Assembly (NCBI RefSeq): GCF_002086275.1
Contig: NZ_MVHT01000010.1
Span: 43,695-107,694 of the forward strand
DNA: 64,000 bases
From: Mycobacterium intermedium
Lineage (GTDB): Bacteria > Actinomycetota > Actinomycetes > Mycobacteriales > Mycobacteriaceae
Reading direction: 5' to 3'
Part shown: piece after piece, positions 41,460 to 49,679 of the stretch
Numbering within the stretch: the first letter of the stretch is position 1
Layout of the letters: every line of letters starts with the position of its first letter
Program-made: the position numbers and the translations under genes
Notes under the pieces: model-generated
What the model was told of the DNA's origin: nothing
Seen by the model: the letters and a program-made list of their open reading frames with translations, nothing else
The model's database searches: none

Positions 41460-42694
41460 GACCAGACCACGTCCAGCCGGGGTGGTGACCGGAACATGGC
41501 GCCCGTGATATACGGCGGCGGCGCGTCCGGATCGAGCCTCAGGTCAGGCAGTTCGTCGAACAGCGCATTGAAGATCTTCATACTCTCCAATCTGGCCAAG
41601 TGCATACCCAGGCACACGTGTGCGCCGTGGCCAAAGCCGATGTGCGGCTTTCGTTCCCGGAAGATGTTGAAGGACTCGGGATCTTCCCAACGGGTTTCAT
41701 CGTGGTTGGCGCTGCCGAGACTCAACATCATGGTTGCCCCCTTGGGGATGTGCACTCCGTAGAACTCGATGTCGCTGGTGACTTCGCGCATGAAGTTCAG
41801 TAGTGGGGTCTCCCATCTGATGCCTTCTTCGATGGCCTGCGGCAACAGGCTTCGATCAGCACGGACCGTGTCGAGTTGATCTGGATGAGTCAGCAAGGCC
41901 ATCGCGAGGGTGGCCGTCGACCGTGACGTCGTTTCGGCACCGGCGGGCAACAGGTTGCGCATGAACCCATAGATTTGCTCGTCCGACATCTTGACGCCGT
42001 CGATCTCAGCCTGCGAAAGAATGGTCACCATGTCGTCTTTCGGCGACTTGCGCCGGTCGGCGAGCACTCCGATGAAGTACTCCTTCATTTCTGCGGAAGC
42101 CTTCATCGCCCGCTGCATGTCACCCCGGAAGCCCAACAGGTCTATCGCCAACCGATGGAATTCACCGATATCGGCCTCGGGTAACCCGAGCAGGGCCGCG
42201 ATCACCCGCACCGGAATCGGCATGAAGACCGCGTCCACCAGATCGGCACGCTTGTTGTCGCGGAACTTCGCGATCGTGCGCTCTACCAGAGGGCCGACGA
42301 GTTCGGTGTCCCAGCGCTTCATCGACGAACGCGCGAAGGCGAACTCGTGCAGCCTGCGGTAGACCGCGTGCTCGGGTTCCTGCATTTCCAGGATCGTCGG
42401 TCCCTGCAAGGGCCGCACCACGTCTTCGTAGCACCGGGTGCTGAAAGTGCGGTTGTCGGTGAATACGGCCTTCACGGCGTCGAAGGAGTACGCGGTGTAG
42501 GTCTTGTTCCCGCTGCCGGAATCCTCCGGAATACCCATCTCCGGCCAGCCGGGGTGCACCGCACCTTTGGCACGCAGCTCGCGGAGCAGTGGATACGGCG
42601 TTGCGTCGCCGTCTGCACCCATGCCGGCGTTGAACTTCTCCTGGGCTTCGCGGATACGCTGATCGATGTCGTCGGTGACCACCGGTTCCGCCAT
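41456..42694 (-). CDS. Cytochrome P450
   Basis: A 412-aa P450 starting at ATG 42694 behind AGGAGG. The N-terminus carries MGADGDATPYPLLREL. I-helix NLLPAGAETTSRSTATL, E-x-x-R in IEEGIRWETP, heme loop GFGHGAHVCLGMHLARLES with Cys near 361. Of the P450s here it is the first gene of a three-gene minus-strand operon with a DapB-like protein and an MFE-2-like SDR. The operator palindrome at 42740 lies 46 bp upstream of its start. Confidence 0.9.
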   Translation of the reverse strand: MAEPVVTDDIDQRIREAQEKFNAGMGADGDATPYPLLRELRAKGAVHPGWPEMGIPEDSGSGNKTYTAYSFDAVKAVFTDNRTFSTRCYEDVVRPLQGPTILEMQEPEHAVYRRLHEFAFARSSMKRWDTELVGPLVERTIAKFRDNKRADLVDAVFMPIPVRVIAALLGLPEADIGEFHRLAIDLLGFRGDMQRAMKASAEMKEYFIGVLADRRKSPKDDMVTILSQAEIDGVKMSDEQIYGFMRNLLPAGAETTSRSTATLAMALLTHPDQLDTVRADRSLLPQAIEEGIRWETPLLNFMREVTSDIEFYGVHIPKGATMMLSLGSANHDETRWEDPESFNIFRERKPHIGFGHGAHVCLGMHLARLESMKIFNALFDELPDLRLDPDAPPPYITGAMFRSPPRLDVVWS

Positions 42695-42739
42695 GTTGCG
42701 CCTCCTGCCGGGGTATCAACCTACATCCCGTCGGTTGCA

Positions 42740-42758
42740 AACCTACATGATGTATGTT
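42740..42758. promoter_or_regulatory. AACCTACATGATGTATGTT operator between P450 and DapB-like gene
   Basis: A 19-bp palindrome centred on G42749 with one mismatched pair, in the divergent promoter between the P450 (42694) and the DapB-like gene (42807). An extra half-site AACCTACAT lies at 42718-42726, exactly 22 bp (about two turns) away. A closely related 19-mer (16 of 19 bases) occurs at 45036 next to a TetR gene. Confidence 0.65.
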
Positions 42759-42806
42759 GGACCGACCAGAACGAGCCGGACCCGAAAGCGCAACTGGAGC
42801 AATAGA

Positions 42807-43901
42807 TTGGCCATTCGAGTCGTGCAGTGGGCCACCGGCGCGGTGGGTCGCGCCGCGCTGCAGGAGCTGATCGAGAATCCCGATTTCCAACTGGTCGGCG
42901 TGCTCGTGTACGACCCAGCCAAGGCGGGCCGGGACGCGGGTGAATTGTGCGGGTTGCCTCCCACGACGGGTGTGGCCGCCACGACGGACAAGGACGAAAT
43001 AGTCGCATTGGGAGCCGATGTCGTCGTGCACGCCGCCAGCAAGGCGCACGCGGTCGAGACCAATGCCGAGGACATCTGCCGACTGCTCGCCGCCGGCACG
43101 AATGTCATCACGACCACCTCCTATAACCATCTGCCCACCTACGGCCCGGAAACCGAGGCGGCGTTCGTCACGGCCTGCCAGCAGGGCGCATCCCGGTTCC
43201 ACGCCGCCGGGGAGAACCCCGGCTTCATGTTCGAGAGACTCGTCGCTACCGTGACCGGGTTGAGCAAGACCATCGACCGCATCGATCTATATGAGGCCAC
43301 CGATGTGTCGGCCGTCCCGAGTCGGCCGATGCTGGTCGACCTCATGGGCATGGGGCGCCCGCCTGAGGACGTGACGGTCGACTCCCCAATCATCAAGAAG
43401 CTCGACTTGGCCTACCGGCAGGCACTCAACGCCACCGCCGATGTCCTCGGCGTGACACTGTCGCACATCGACGTGTCGGTGGACGCCACCACACTCCCCC
43501 ACGACATCGAGGTGACTGCCGGCCCGATCAACGCGGGAACCGTTGTAGGACAGCGCTTCTCTTGGGTCGGGTACTGGTCGGGCCGCCCGCTGCTCGCCAT
43601 CCACGAGGAATGGGTGCTGACACGCGACCTACCGCAGTGGGGCATGACGCCGCTGGCTCCCGGCGAGAAAGCCCCGCTGATACGTGCGGTCATCAAAGGC
43701 GTCCCCAGCTTTGAATTGCAACTCGACGTCGGCTGGGATGGCCAACTGCCCACCGGACAGCACGCTATGCCGGGCCACCTGATGATCGCCATGGGCGCCG
43801 TCCGGGCGATTCCCTACGTGCTGAGTCGACCGCCGGGAATCGTGACCGCGCCGGTGTTCGGTGCGATCCAGCTAGCGAGCGGCCACACCGACCGCGCGTG
43901 A
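42807..43901 (+). CDS. DapB-N-like NAD(P)-binding oxidoreductase (paralogue 2 of 5)
   Basis: A 364-aa protein of the same family as 40392, 51294, 52403 and 60411. It starts at TTG 42807 behind GGAGC, then AIRVVQWATGAVGRAALQEL. It has AKAGRDAGELCGLPPTTGVAATTDKDE, a GENPGFMFERLV segment matching the family's G-x-x-PGF, and a C-terminal domain ending with IPYVLSRPPGIVTAPVFG. Its 3' end overlaps the convergent gene at 43872 by 30 bp. It shares the operator region with the P450/DapB/SDR operon, so both arms are probably regulated together. Confidence 0.82.
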   Translation: MAIRVVQWATGAVGRAALQELIENPDFQLVGVLVYDPAKAGRDAGELCGLPPTTGVAATTDKDEIVALGADVVVHAASKAHAVETNAEDICRLLAAGTNVITTTSYNHLPTYGPETEAAFVTACQQGASRFHAAGENPGFMFERLVATVTGLSKTIDRIDLYEATDVSAVPSRPMLVDLMGMGRPPEDVTVDSPIIKKLDLAYRQALNATADVLGVTLSHIDVSVDATTLPHDIEVTAGPINAGTVVGQRFSWVGYWSGRPLLAIHEEWVLTRDLPQWGMTPLAPGEKAPLIRAVIKGVPSFELQLDVGWDGQLPTGQHAMPGHLMIAMGAVRAIPYVLSRPPGIVTAPVFGAIQLASGHTDRA

Positions 43902-45017
43902 AATGTGCTCGCTCGGCGCGGCGTGGAACACGTGCGCCGAACCGTCGGGCAGCACCCGGCGGGCTATCAGGTAGTCCGATCCCAGCCAGCCCTGCCGGAT
44001 GTATCGGCCGAACCGCACAAACGTTCCCGGCGCTCCGCTCGCCGAAGGTATGAGCTTGACCTGCTCTATGCCGTTCTTGACCCCTTCGCCGGTCAACGGA
44101 CGTGCCGCCGCCAGCGCCCGAGCAATGACGGTCGCCGCGTCGTGCGACAGACCCGGCATCGAATGCCCCGGCCGTCGGCCATATCTGGCCTCGAAGCGGT
44201 CCAGGAACGCCTGACCGACCTCATTGCGCTCGTCGTAGCTGTCCAGACCGATCCAGCCCGAAAGGTGACGCATCCATTCGGCGTTGATGTGGGCCATCTC
44301 GAAGGCGGTGGTGGTGTACCGGGGCGGGTCCCAGCCCGCGGCCAGCAGCGCGTCGGTGAAACCCCACAATCCGTGCCCGAACCCGACGTGGACCAGCGCA
44401 TCAGGGTCCGCGGCCCGCAGCGCGGCCACCGCCTCGGCCTTGTCGGCTTCCACCTGTGGAATCGCGATAGTGGTCACGACCCTCAAACCGGCAGCGGCAT
44501 AGACCTTTTCCGCGAAGGCTAGATACTCCTTGCCGATCAACGATGCTTCGTACGCAATCGCTATCCGCGATCGTCCGTCGCCGATCATCACCGCAGCCAG
44601 CATCACCGGCTCCTCGGCCATCGATCCGTTGTTGAGGGCGAAACACCACTCGCCCAGCGCGCCTTCCGATCCCGACAAGGTGATGATCGGGACCTTGGCC
44701 GTCGCATCGACATGGGATCGCAGCGGCACCACATTGTCGGAAACCCAGGGCCCGAATATGGCCAGGCACCCCTCGTCCACCAACTCATCGAAGGCCCGCT
44801 CCACTGCCTGGTAGGTGCCGTTCGGCAGCCCGACGACGCTGCGCTGAATCAGTTCGACGGGCCGGTCGATCAGTTTGGCGGCGAGCGCTTCGTCGAACAC
44901 CAGCCGCAACGCGGCGACGGTGTTGTTGTCGGTATCGCCGCTCGTCGGATAGTCGTTGAGCAAACCCACCTTTAGCGGCGTGACCGACCCGTATGCGCGA
45001 AGCACGTCGTCTGCCAT
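43872..45017 (-). CDS. Type-1 periplasmic-binding-protein homologue without signal peptide
   Basis: A 381-aa protein of the Leu/Ile/Val-binding (receptor family) fold: LKVGLLNDYPTSGDTDNNTVAALRLVFDEA at the N-terminus, CLAIFGPWVSDNVVPL, VPIITLSGSEGALGEWCFALNN and DALVHVGFGHGLWGFTDALLAAGW. With the start at ATG 45017 there is no signal peptide or lipobox, and no permease or ABC ATPase gene lies in the window. It is divergent from a TetR gene across an operator. It is more likely a cytosolic ligand-binding or sensing protein than a transport component, but this is inference. Confidence 0.8.
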   Translation of the reverse strand: MADDVLRAYGSVTPLKVGLLNDYPTSGDTDNNTVAALRLVFDEALAAKLIDRPVELIQRSVVGLPNGTYQAVERAFDELVDEGCLAIFGPWVSDNVVPLRSHVDATAKVPIITLSGSEGALGEWCFALNNGSMAEEPVMLAAVMIGDGRSRIAIAYEASLIGKEYLAFAEKVYAAAGLRVVTTIAIPQVEADKAEAVAALRAADPDALVHVGFGHGLWGFTDALLAAGWDPPRYTTTAFEMAHINAEWMRHLSGWIGLDSYDERNEVGQAFLDRFEARYGRRPGHSMPGLSHDAATVIARALAAARPLTGEGVKNGIEQVKLIPSASGAPGTFVRFGRYIRQGWLGSDYLIARRVLPDGSAHVFHAAPSEHISRAVGVAAR

Positions 45018-45035
45018 ACCGGCAACATACACCTC

Positions 45036-45054
45036 AACCTGCAAGATGAATGTT
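45036..45054. promoter_or_regulatory. AACCTGCAAGATGAATGTT operator between binding-protein homologue and TetR
   Basis: Nineteen bases matching the 42740 palindrome at 16 positions, in the 52-bp gap between the divergent starts at 45017 and 45070. A further half-site AACATACA lies at 45024-45031. It probably binds the neighbouring TetR, giving autoregulation and control of the binding-protein gene. Confidence 0.62.
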
Positions 45055-45069
45055 GCTACGATCATCGGC

Positions 45070-45702
45070 ATGGCGCAGCGCGGCGGGTCGGACGACGATC
45101 GTCGCGCACGCGGCGAACGCACTCGACGCGACCTCATCGACGCCGGCCGGGAACTGTTCGTGGACCGGGGTTACTTCAACACCAGCATCAGCGACCTGGT
45201 GGCGAAATCGGGTGTGGGCACCCGCGGCGCCTTCTACCACCACTTCAAGGACAAGGCCGAATTGTTCCGAGCCGTCTTCGAAGAGGTGGAAAACGACCTC
45301 ACCCTGCGTTCCATCGCGGCCCCGCCCCCCGGGGCAGACCCGTGGGAACGGCTGACCCGCGGAATGCACGGCTTTCTCGAAGCAGCATTGGAACCCGAAG
45401 TGCAGCGCGTGATGCTGGTCGACGGACCGGTTGTGCTCGGCTGGCAGACACTGCGGGCCATCCAGCAGAACAACAGCATCGCCCTGATCAACGAGATTGT
45501 CCGGCAGGCGATCGCGGACGGCGTCATCGACGATCAACCCGTTGGAGAGCTCACGCACATGATCGTCGCCGCCCTCGAGGAGGCCTCGCGCCTAGTCGCC
45601 CACGCCGCAAATCCCGCTCGGGCGCGCCGGCGAGCGGCCAAGATACTCGATCGCCTGCTGCTGAGCTTTGCGGTAGACGAACGTAAATCCTTGCGGCGGT
45701 AA
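45070..45702 (+). CDS. TetR-family transcriptional regulator
   Basis: A 210-aa TetR. The HTH is clear: RRDLIDAGRELFVDRGYFNTSISDLVAKSGVGTRGAFYHHFKDKAELF, near residues 17-60. ATG 45070 (MAQRGGSDDDRRARGERTRR) leaves the operator at 45036 outside the gene; an upstream ATG 45046 would lie within the operator and is less likely. It is predicted to bind the 45036 site and the related 42740 site and so regulate the binding-protein homologue, the P450/DapB/SDR operon and the second DapB-like gene. The inducing ligand is unknown. Confidence 0.88.
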   Translation: MAQRGGSDDDRRARGERTRRDLIDAGRELFVDRGYFNTSISDLVAKSGVGTRGAFYHHFKDKAELFRAVFEEVENDLTLRSIAAPPPGADPWERLTRGMHGFLEAALEPEVQRVMLVDGPVVLGWQTLRAIQQNNSIALINEIVRQAIADGVIDDQPVGELTHMIVAALEEASRLVAHAANPARARRRAAKILDRLLLSFAVDERKSLRR

Positions 45703-45736
45703 ATATCTTGCGACACCCTTGGCCAACCCCGACCGA

Positions 45737-45756
45737 TGTGAAAATGTGTGTTTACA
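45737..45756. promoter_or_regulatory. Weak inverted repeat before SDR
   Basis: TGTGAAAATGTGTGTTTACA shows partial dyad symmetry (TGT-x-AA ... TT-x-ACA) in the 110-bp gap between the TetR stop and the SDR at 45813. It could be part of a promoter or operator, but the symmetry is imperfect. Confidence 0.25.
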
Positions 45757-45812
45757 ACAAGTGAATAATTTCGCTCTCACTCAGCATCCGAGGAGACCCA
45801 TGCAGGAACGCC

Positions 45813-46607
45813 ATGTCTAGCGACGACCCACAGCCGTTGCGAGTGGCAGTCGTCGGCGCATCCGCCGGGCTCGGGCGATGCATCGGCACCGGGCTCGCCA
45901 AGCGTGGCGCCCACGTGGCGTTGCTCGCACGTCGCTACGAGCGCCTGGTCGAGGCCGCCAAGGAGGCCGGCAACGGCGCGGTGGCCATCGCGTGTGATGT
46001 CACAGTGGCAGACACCTGCCGGGAGGCGATAGCGGAGGCGGTCAGGGCGCTGGGCGGTCTGGACGCCCTGGTGTACACCACCGGTGTGGGCGTCCTGGCG
46101 CCGCTGCAGGAGGTCACAGCCGAGCAATGGGCGCAGCTGTTCGCGACCAACGTCACCGGCGCGTCACTGATCACTGCGGCCGCGGCACCACATTTGGCTG
46201 CGGCGGGCGGCTCTGCCGTCTACCTGTCATCGCTCAGCGCCTCGTACACGTCGCCGTGGCCGATGCTGGGGGCCTACGCGGTCAGCAAGAGCGCCCTGGA
46301 CAAGCTCGTTGAGGCCTGGCGCACCGAGCACCCGGAAATCAGCTTCACCCGACTCGCAGTGGGTGACAGCCTCGGCGGCACCGGCGACTCGCAGACCGAG
46401 TTCGCCAAGAATTGGGATCCCGAGGCGATGGAAAAGGCCATCCGATATTGGATGGAAAACAAGTACATGCTGGGTGGATTGGTCGACGTAGAACATCTCA
46501 CGGAAGTCGTCCACAACGTCATCCGTTGCGGCAACAGCAGTTTCATCCCGTACCTCACATTGGCCCCGCGCCCATCCAGCGCGGTAAAGGAACTCCGTAA
46601 ATGGTGA
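45813..46607 (+). CDS. SDR-family oxidoreductase
   Basis: A 264-aa SDR. Loop VVGASAGLGRCIGTGLAKRGAH, YTTGVGV in the NNAG position, catalytic YAVSK, and an ending YLTLAPRPSSAVKELRKW without the common VDGG. It resembles the SDR at 37897 (shared V-V-G-A-S-x-G-x-G-R form and late YLTLAPR/DIVHLAPRH). ATG 45813 is preceded by AGGAA; a stronger AGGAG stands in front of an ATG at 45800 that opens only a six-residue frame ending within this gene. It is followed by the NDMA-type dehydrogenase after 28 bp. Confidence 0.87.
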   Translation: MSSDDPQPLRVAVVGASAGLGRCIGTGLAKRGAHVALLARRYERLVEAAKEAGNGAVAIACDVTVADTCREAIAEAVRALGGLDALVYTTGVGVLAPLQEVTAEQWAQLFATNVTGASLITAAAAPHLAAAGGSAVYLSSLSASYTSPWPMLGAYAVSKSALDKLVEAWRTEHPEISFTRLAVGDSLGGTGDSQTEFAKNWDPEAMEKAIRYWMENKYMLGGLVDVEHLTEVVHNVIRCGNSSFIPYLTLAPRPSSAVKELRKW

Positions 46608-46635
46608 ACCTTCCACTCCCACGAAGGAGAAGGCA

Positions 46636-47799
46636 ATGAAAACCAAGGCAGCAGTGCTGCGCGGCGTCGGATCCGATTGGGAAGTCACCGAAATAGACCT
46701 CGATCCCCCGCACGCGGGCGAGGTCCTGGTGAAAATGGCCTACGCCGGCATCTGCCACTCCGACGAACACTTCTATAGCGGCGACAGTGTGCCCACCCCG
46801 GAGATGGAAGAAATGATGCGGGCCGCCGGTCGGGACGTTCCCGAATGGTTTCCCATGCTTGGTGGCCATGAGGGTGCGGGCATCGTCGAGGAGGTCGGGC
46901 CCGAGGTCAAGACCCTGAAACCCGGTGACCACGTCGCGGTCTCGTTCTATCCCGCCTGCGGCACCTGCCGATGGTGTACCACCGGTCAAACGTATCTGTG
47001 TGACGTAGGTGCCGACATCTACAGCAAAGCGATGACCACCGACGGCACGCGACGCCGCCACCTCGACGGCGAAGACCTGATGGCGATGATGCAGGTTGGA
47101 ACGTTCGCCGAATACGTGGTGGCCTCCGAGCGCTCGCTGGTCAAAGTGCACGACTGGATCCCGTTGGAGGCCGCCTCCCTGGTCTCCTGTGGTGTGACAA
47201 CCGGATTCGGGTCCGGGTCGGTCGCTGCGGGTACCGAGCCTGGCGACACCGTCGTGGTCATCGGTGTCGGCGGAATCGGCATGAACGCGGTGCAGGGCGC
47301 AAAGGTAGCCGGGGCCAAGCACATCGTCGCCGTCGATCCCAACGAATTCAAGCGGCAGATGGCGCCCACCTTCGGTGCGACGCACACCACCGCCGACACG
47401 GGTGCCGCGCTGGAATTGGTCACCGAAATCACCTGGGGAGTAATGGCCGACCGGGTAGTGCTCACCCCGGGCGTCGTGCCCGCGGACATGGTCATGCTCG
47501 CCCTGATGCTGTTGCGCAAAGGCGGCACTTGCGTACTGACCGGAATGCCCAAGATCACCGATCTGATGGTGCCGATGGTCCTGACCGACATGATCTACTC
47601 CTGCAAGACATTCAAGGGTGTGCTCTATGGCGAGATGAACCCCCGCGAGGCCATGCCCCGATTGCTTTCGATGTATGAGGCGGGCGTGATCAAGCTCGAT
47701 GAGTTGATCACGCAGACCTACAAGCTCGACGACATCAACGAGGCGATGCGAGATCTGCGCGCGGGCAAGAACATCCGTGGCGTCATCGCCTTCGAGTGA
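46636..47799 (+). CDS. NDMA-dependent-type zinc alcohol dehydrogenase
   Basis: A 387-aa medium-chain zinc dehydrogenase of the NDMA-dependent (nicotinoprotein) group. Catalytic zinc ligands: Cys in AGICHSDEHFYSGD and His-Glu in MLGGHEGAGIVEEVG. Structural zinc: the four Cys of CGTCRWCTTGQTYLCDVGAD. The long inserted EEMMRAAGRDVPEWFP is characteristic of the group. The cofactor segment is VVIGVGGIGMNAVQGAK. These enzymes hold NAD tightly and depend on mycofactocin for reoxidation in mycobacteria (family knowledge). ATG 46636 follows GAAGGAGAAGGCA. It would oxidise an alcohol made by one of the P450s. Confidence 0.9.
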   Translation: MKTKAAVLRGVGSDWEVTEIDLDPPHAGEVLVKMAYAGICHSDEHFYSGDSVPTPEMEEMMRAAGRDVPEWFPMLGGHEGAGIVEEVGPEVKTLKPGDHVAVSFYPACGTCRWCTTGQTYLCDVGADIYSKAMTTDGTRRRHLDGEDLMAMMQVGTFAEYVVASERSLVKVHDWIPLEAASLVSCGVTTGFGSGSVAAGTEPGDTVVVIGVGGIGMNAVQGAKVAGAKHIVAVDPNEFKRQMAPTFGATHTTADTGAALELVTEITWGVMADRVVLTPGVVPADMVMLALMLLRKGGTCVLTGMPKITDLMVPMVLTDMIYSCKTFKGVLYGEMNPREAMPRLLSMYEAGVIKLDELITQTYKLDDINEAMRDLRAGKNIRGVIAFE

Positions 47800-47812
47800 C
47801 TGAAGTGCCGCG

Positions 47813-48823
47813 ATGCGCCACATCGACTTCGAGGTAACCAGCGCACCACCGTCACTGGATCACTACCGCCGATCCTGGACGCCGAGTCCTGGTGTGGCCT
47901 TGGCCGGAATCTGGCTCGGCGCTGTCGTCAGCGACGAATCGGGTCAGAACTACTGGGGCCTACGGGGCTTGGACGACTTTGTCATCGGTATGACGCACGT
48001 GGTGTCGCCGGTGTGCGGGTTTCGTTCGCTGCCAAAGACGATGGAATCCGATGCACCGCACCTGTTCGACGAGTACGCGTCCATCGACTGGTTCGAGCCC
48101 TTCGAGTACAGCGAAGACGCCGACACCGCGCAGATGATTTACACCAGCGGCCGCGTTGCGCGTGACGCGGACGGCCTGCATTGGTATGACGCGAGCGGTC
48201 GGTGGGAGATCCACGGCTCCACCGTCAGTGATGTGGTAGTCACCCACGTGCCGCGCCAGGAAGGCGACTGCCCCGTCGCCGACGAGGTGTACTACCGGCA
48301 CGAATTGCTTTACGCGACCGGCACCATCAACGGTGTGCCGGTGTCCGGCTATGCGCATCAAGACTTCGCTTACGGTCCGCCTGGGCTGTCCTACACCGAA
48401 TTGCCCATCGCCCGTCACCTGCAGGGGATGTGGGTGTCGTGGCTGCATGAATACGACGACGGCCGACTCGGCGGCGGCAGCTTCTGGCAAGGCCGCGATG
48501 ACTTGGCCTTCGGGCCGGGTTACCAGGTGAAGGACGGCAAGACCACGGTCCACCACGACATCGTCGCCACCGCGGCCTTCAACGACGCCGGGAAGGTAGT
48601 CAGCCTCGAGACGGTAATCGGCGGCGACACATACACTTTTGCGTTCGACACCAGCGGCAGCCCGCTGCATGTGTTCGGCAACCTCATCCGCGATCCGAGC
48701 GGCCAAGCGCCGGCACGCAGTTGGTGCTGGGTCGAATACGCCGGTGGCATGTTGACCCCCGAGATCCTGGACCTGGTCATGCAGCGGTTTCGTCTGGCCC
48801 GCGCGGGACAACGCGTTTCATGA
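47813..48823 (+). CDS. Protein of unknown function, possibly AttH/CrtC-like lipocalin fold
   Basis: A 336-aa soluble-looking protein that I cannot place firmly. It is rich in aromatic residues and predicted beta strands, with the segments YYRHELLYATGTINGVPVSGYAHQDFAY, GMWVSWLHEYDDGRLGGGSFWQG and VFGNLIRDPSGQAPARSWCWVEYAGG. The G-x-x-x-G-x-A/W-H-x-x-x-G pattern vaguely recalls the hydroxyneurosporene synthase/AttH lipocalin-like family, which acts on hydrophobic terpenoids, but I would not rely on it. It begins at ATG 47813, 13 bp after the alcohol dehydrogenase stop, so it is probably in the same operon. It overlaps the convergent SDR by 6 bp. Confidence 0.72.
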   Translation: MRHIDFEVTSAPPSLDHYRRSWTPSPGVALAGIWLGAVVSDESGQNYWGLRGLDDFVIGMTHVVSPVCGFRSLPKTMESDAPHLFDEYASIDWFEPFEYSEDADTAQMIYTSGRVARDADGLHWYDASGRWEIHGSTVSDVVVTHVPRQEGDCPVADEVYYRHELLYATGTINGVPVSGYAHQDFAYGPPGLSYTELPIARHLQGMWVSWLHEYDDGRLGGGSFWQGRDDLAFGPGYQVKDGKTTVHHDIVATAAFNDAGKVVSLETVIGGDTYTFAFDTSGSPLHVFGNLIRDPSGQAPARSWCWVEYAGGMLTPEILDLVMQRFRLARAGQRVS

Positions 48824-49669
48824 TCTACCGAAGGTGCGCCTTTCCCACCAAACTCCCAGTCGGGGGTATTGGCGCGGCAACAGGCGCACCAGCAGATCGA
48901 CACCCCGGGCGTCGTTTCCCACCAACACGCGACTTCGGTTGGTCTGCACGCCATTCAAGATCGTGTCGGCGGCCTTCGTCGGCGACATCTTCAGCAGCTT
49001 GTCGTTGTAGGCTTCGGCACGTTTGAGCTGCTCGGAACTGAGTTCCTTCCCGGCTCGTTTGGCTTCGTCGATGGCGGCGGTGGCGATGTTGGTTCGGATT
49101 CCGCCAGGGTGCACGACGACGACCTGCACCGGATGGCCCGCAGCCAGCATCTCCGCACGCACCGATTCGGTGAACCCGCGGACGGCGAACTTGCTTGTGC
49201 AGTAGGCACTCATCGATGCTTGCGCCATGAGGCCATTCAGGCTGGAGATGTTGACGAGGTGGCCGTCGCCAGAATTGATCAGGTGCGGCAGGAACGCTTT
49301 GGTGCCGTGGATGACGCCCCACACGTTGATGCCCAATATCCGTTCATAGGTTTCGTAGTCACAGTCGATGACCGGCGCCGCACCGCCCGCGACGCCGGCG
49401 TTGTTGTAGAGCTGGTGGACGACACCAAAATGATCGACGACCGATGCGGCATAGTCGTTGACCGCCTCGCGATCGGTGACGTCGAGGACTTCCACATGGG
49501 TCTCGGCGCGCAGCGCTCGTGTCCGTTCGGCGGTATCCGCCAAACCGTCTTTGTTGACATCGGACATTGCCACCCGAGCGCCCCTGCGAGCCAGGCCGAC
49601 GGCCAAAGCCCGGCCGATACCCGAGCCAGCCCCGGTGACCACGGCGACCTTGCCCTTGATCGTTCCCAT
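48818..49669 (-). CDS. SDR-family oxidoreductase with extended C-terminus
   Basis: A 283-aa SDR, last gene of the minus-strand operon from 54282. TGAGSGIGRALAVGLARRGA loop, NNAGVAGG, catalytic YCTSK and VVVHPGGIRTNI. The C-terminal extension (RSRVLVGNDARGVDLLVRLLPRQYP) is as in a group of mycobacterial SDRs where it may contact membranes or substrate. ATG 49669, 10 bp after the monooxygenase stop. The position next to a Baeyer-Villiger enzyme suggests it supplies the ketone or processes the ester product. Confidence 0.88.
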   Translation of the reverse strand: MGTIKGKVAVVTGAGSGIGRALAVGLARRGARVAMSDVNKDGLADTAERTRALRAETHVEVLDVTDREAVNDYAASVVDHFGVVHQLYNNAGVAGGAAPVIDCDYETYERILGINVWGVIHGTKAFLPHLINSGDGHLVNISSLNGLMAQASMSAYCTSKFAVRGFTESVRAEMLAAGHPVQVVVVHPGGIRTNIATAAIDEAKRAGKELSSEQLKRAEAYNDKLLKMSPTKAADTILNGVQTNRSRVLVGNDARGVDLLVRLLPRQYPRLGVWWERRTFGRS

Positions 49670-49679
49670 GGCAGCCCCG

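Noticed and set aside
43872..43901. Thirty-base overlap of two convergent genes as a possible sequencing error.
   Set aside because: Both reading frames keep family-like sequence to their ends, and short convergent overlaps occur several times in this window (8783, 11010, 35884, 48818).
44956..45069. Longer TetR reading frame starting upstream of 45070.
   Set aside because: It would cover the operator and the divergent binding-protein start, and the extra residues are not TetR-like.
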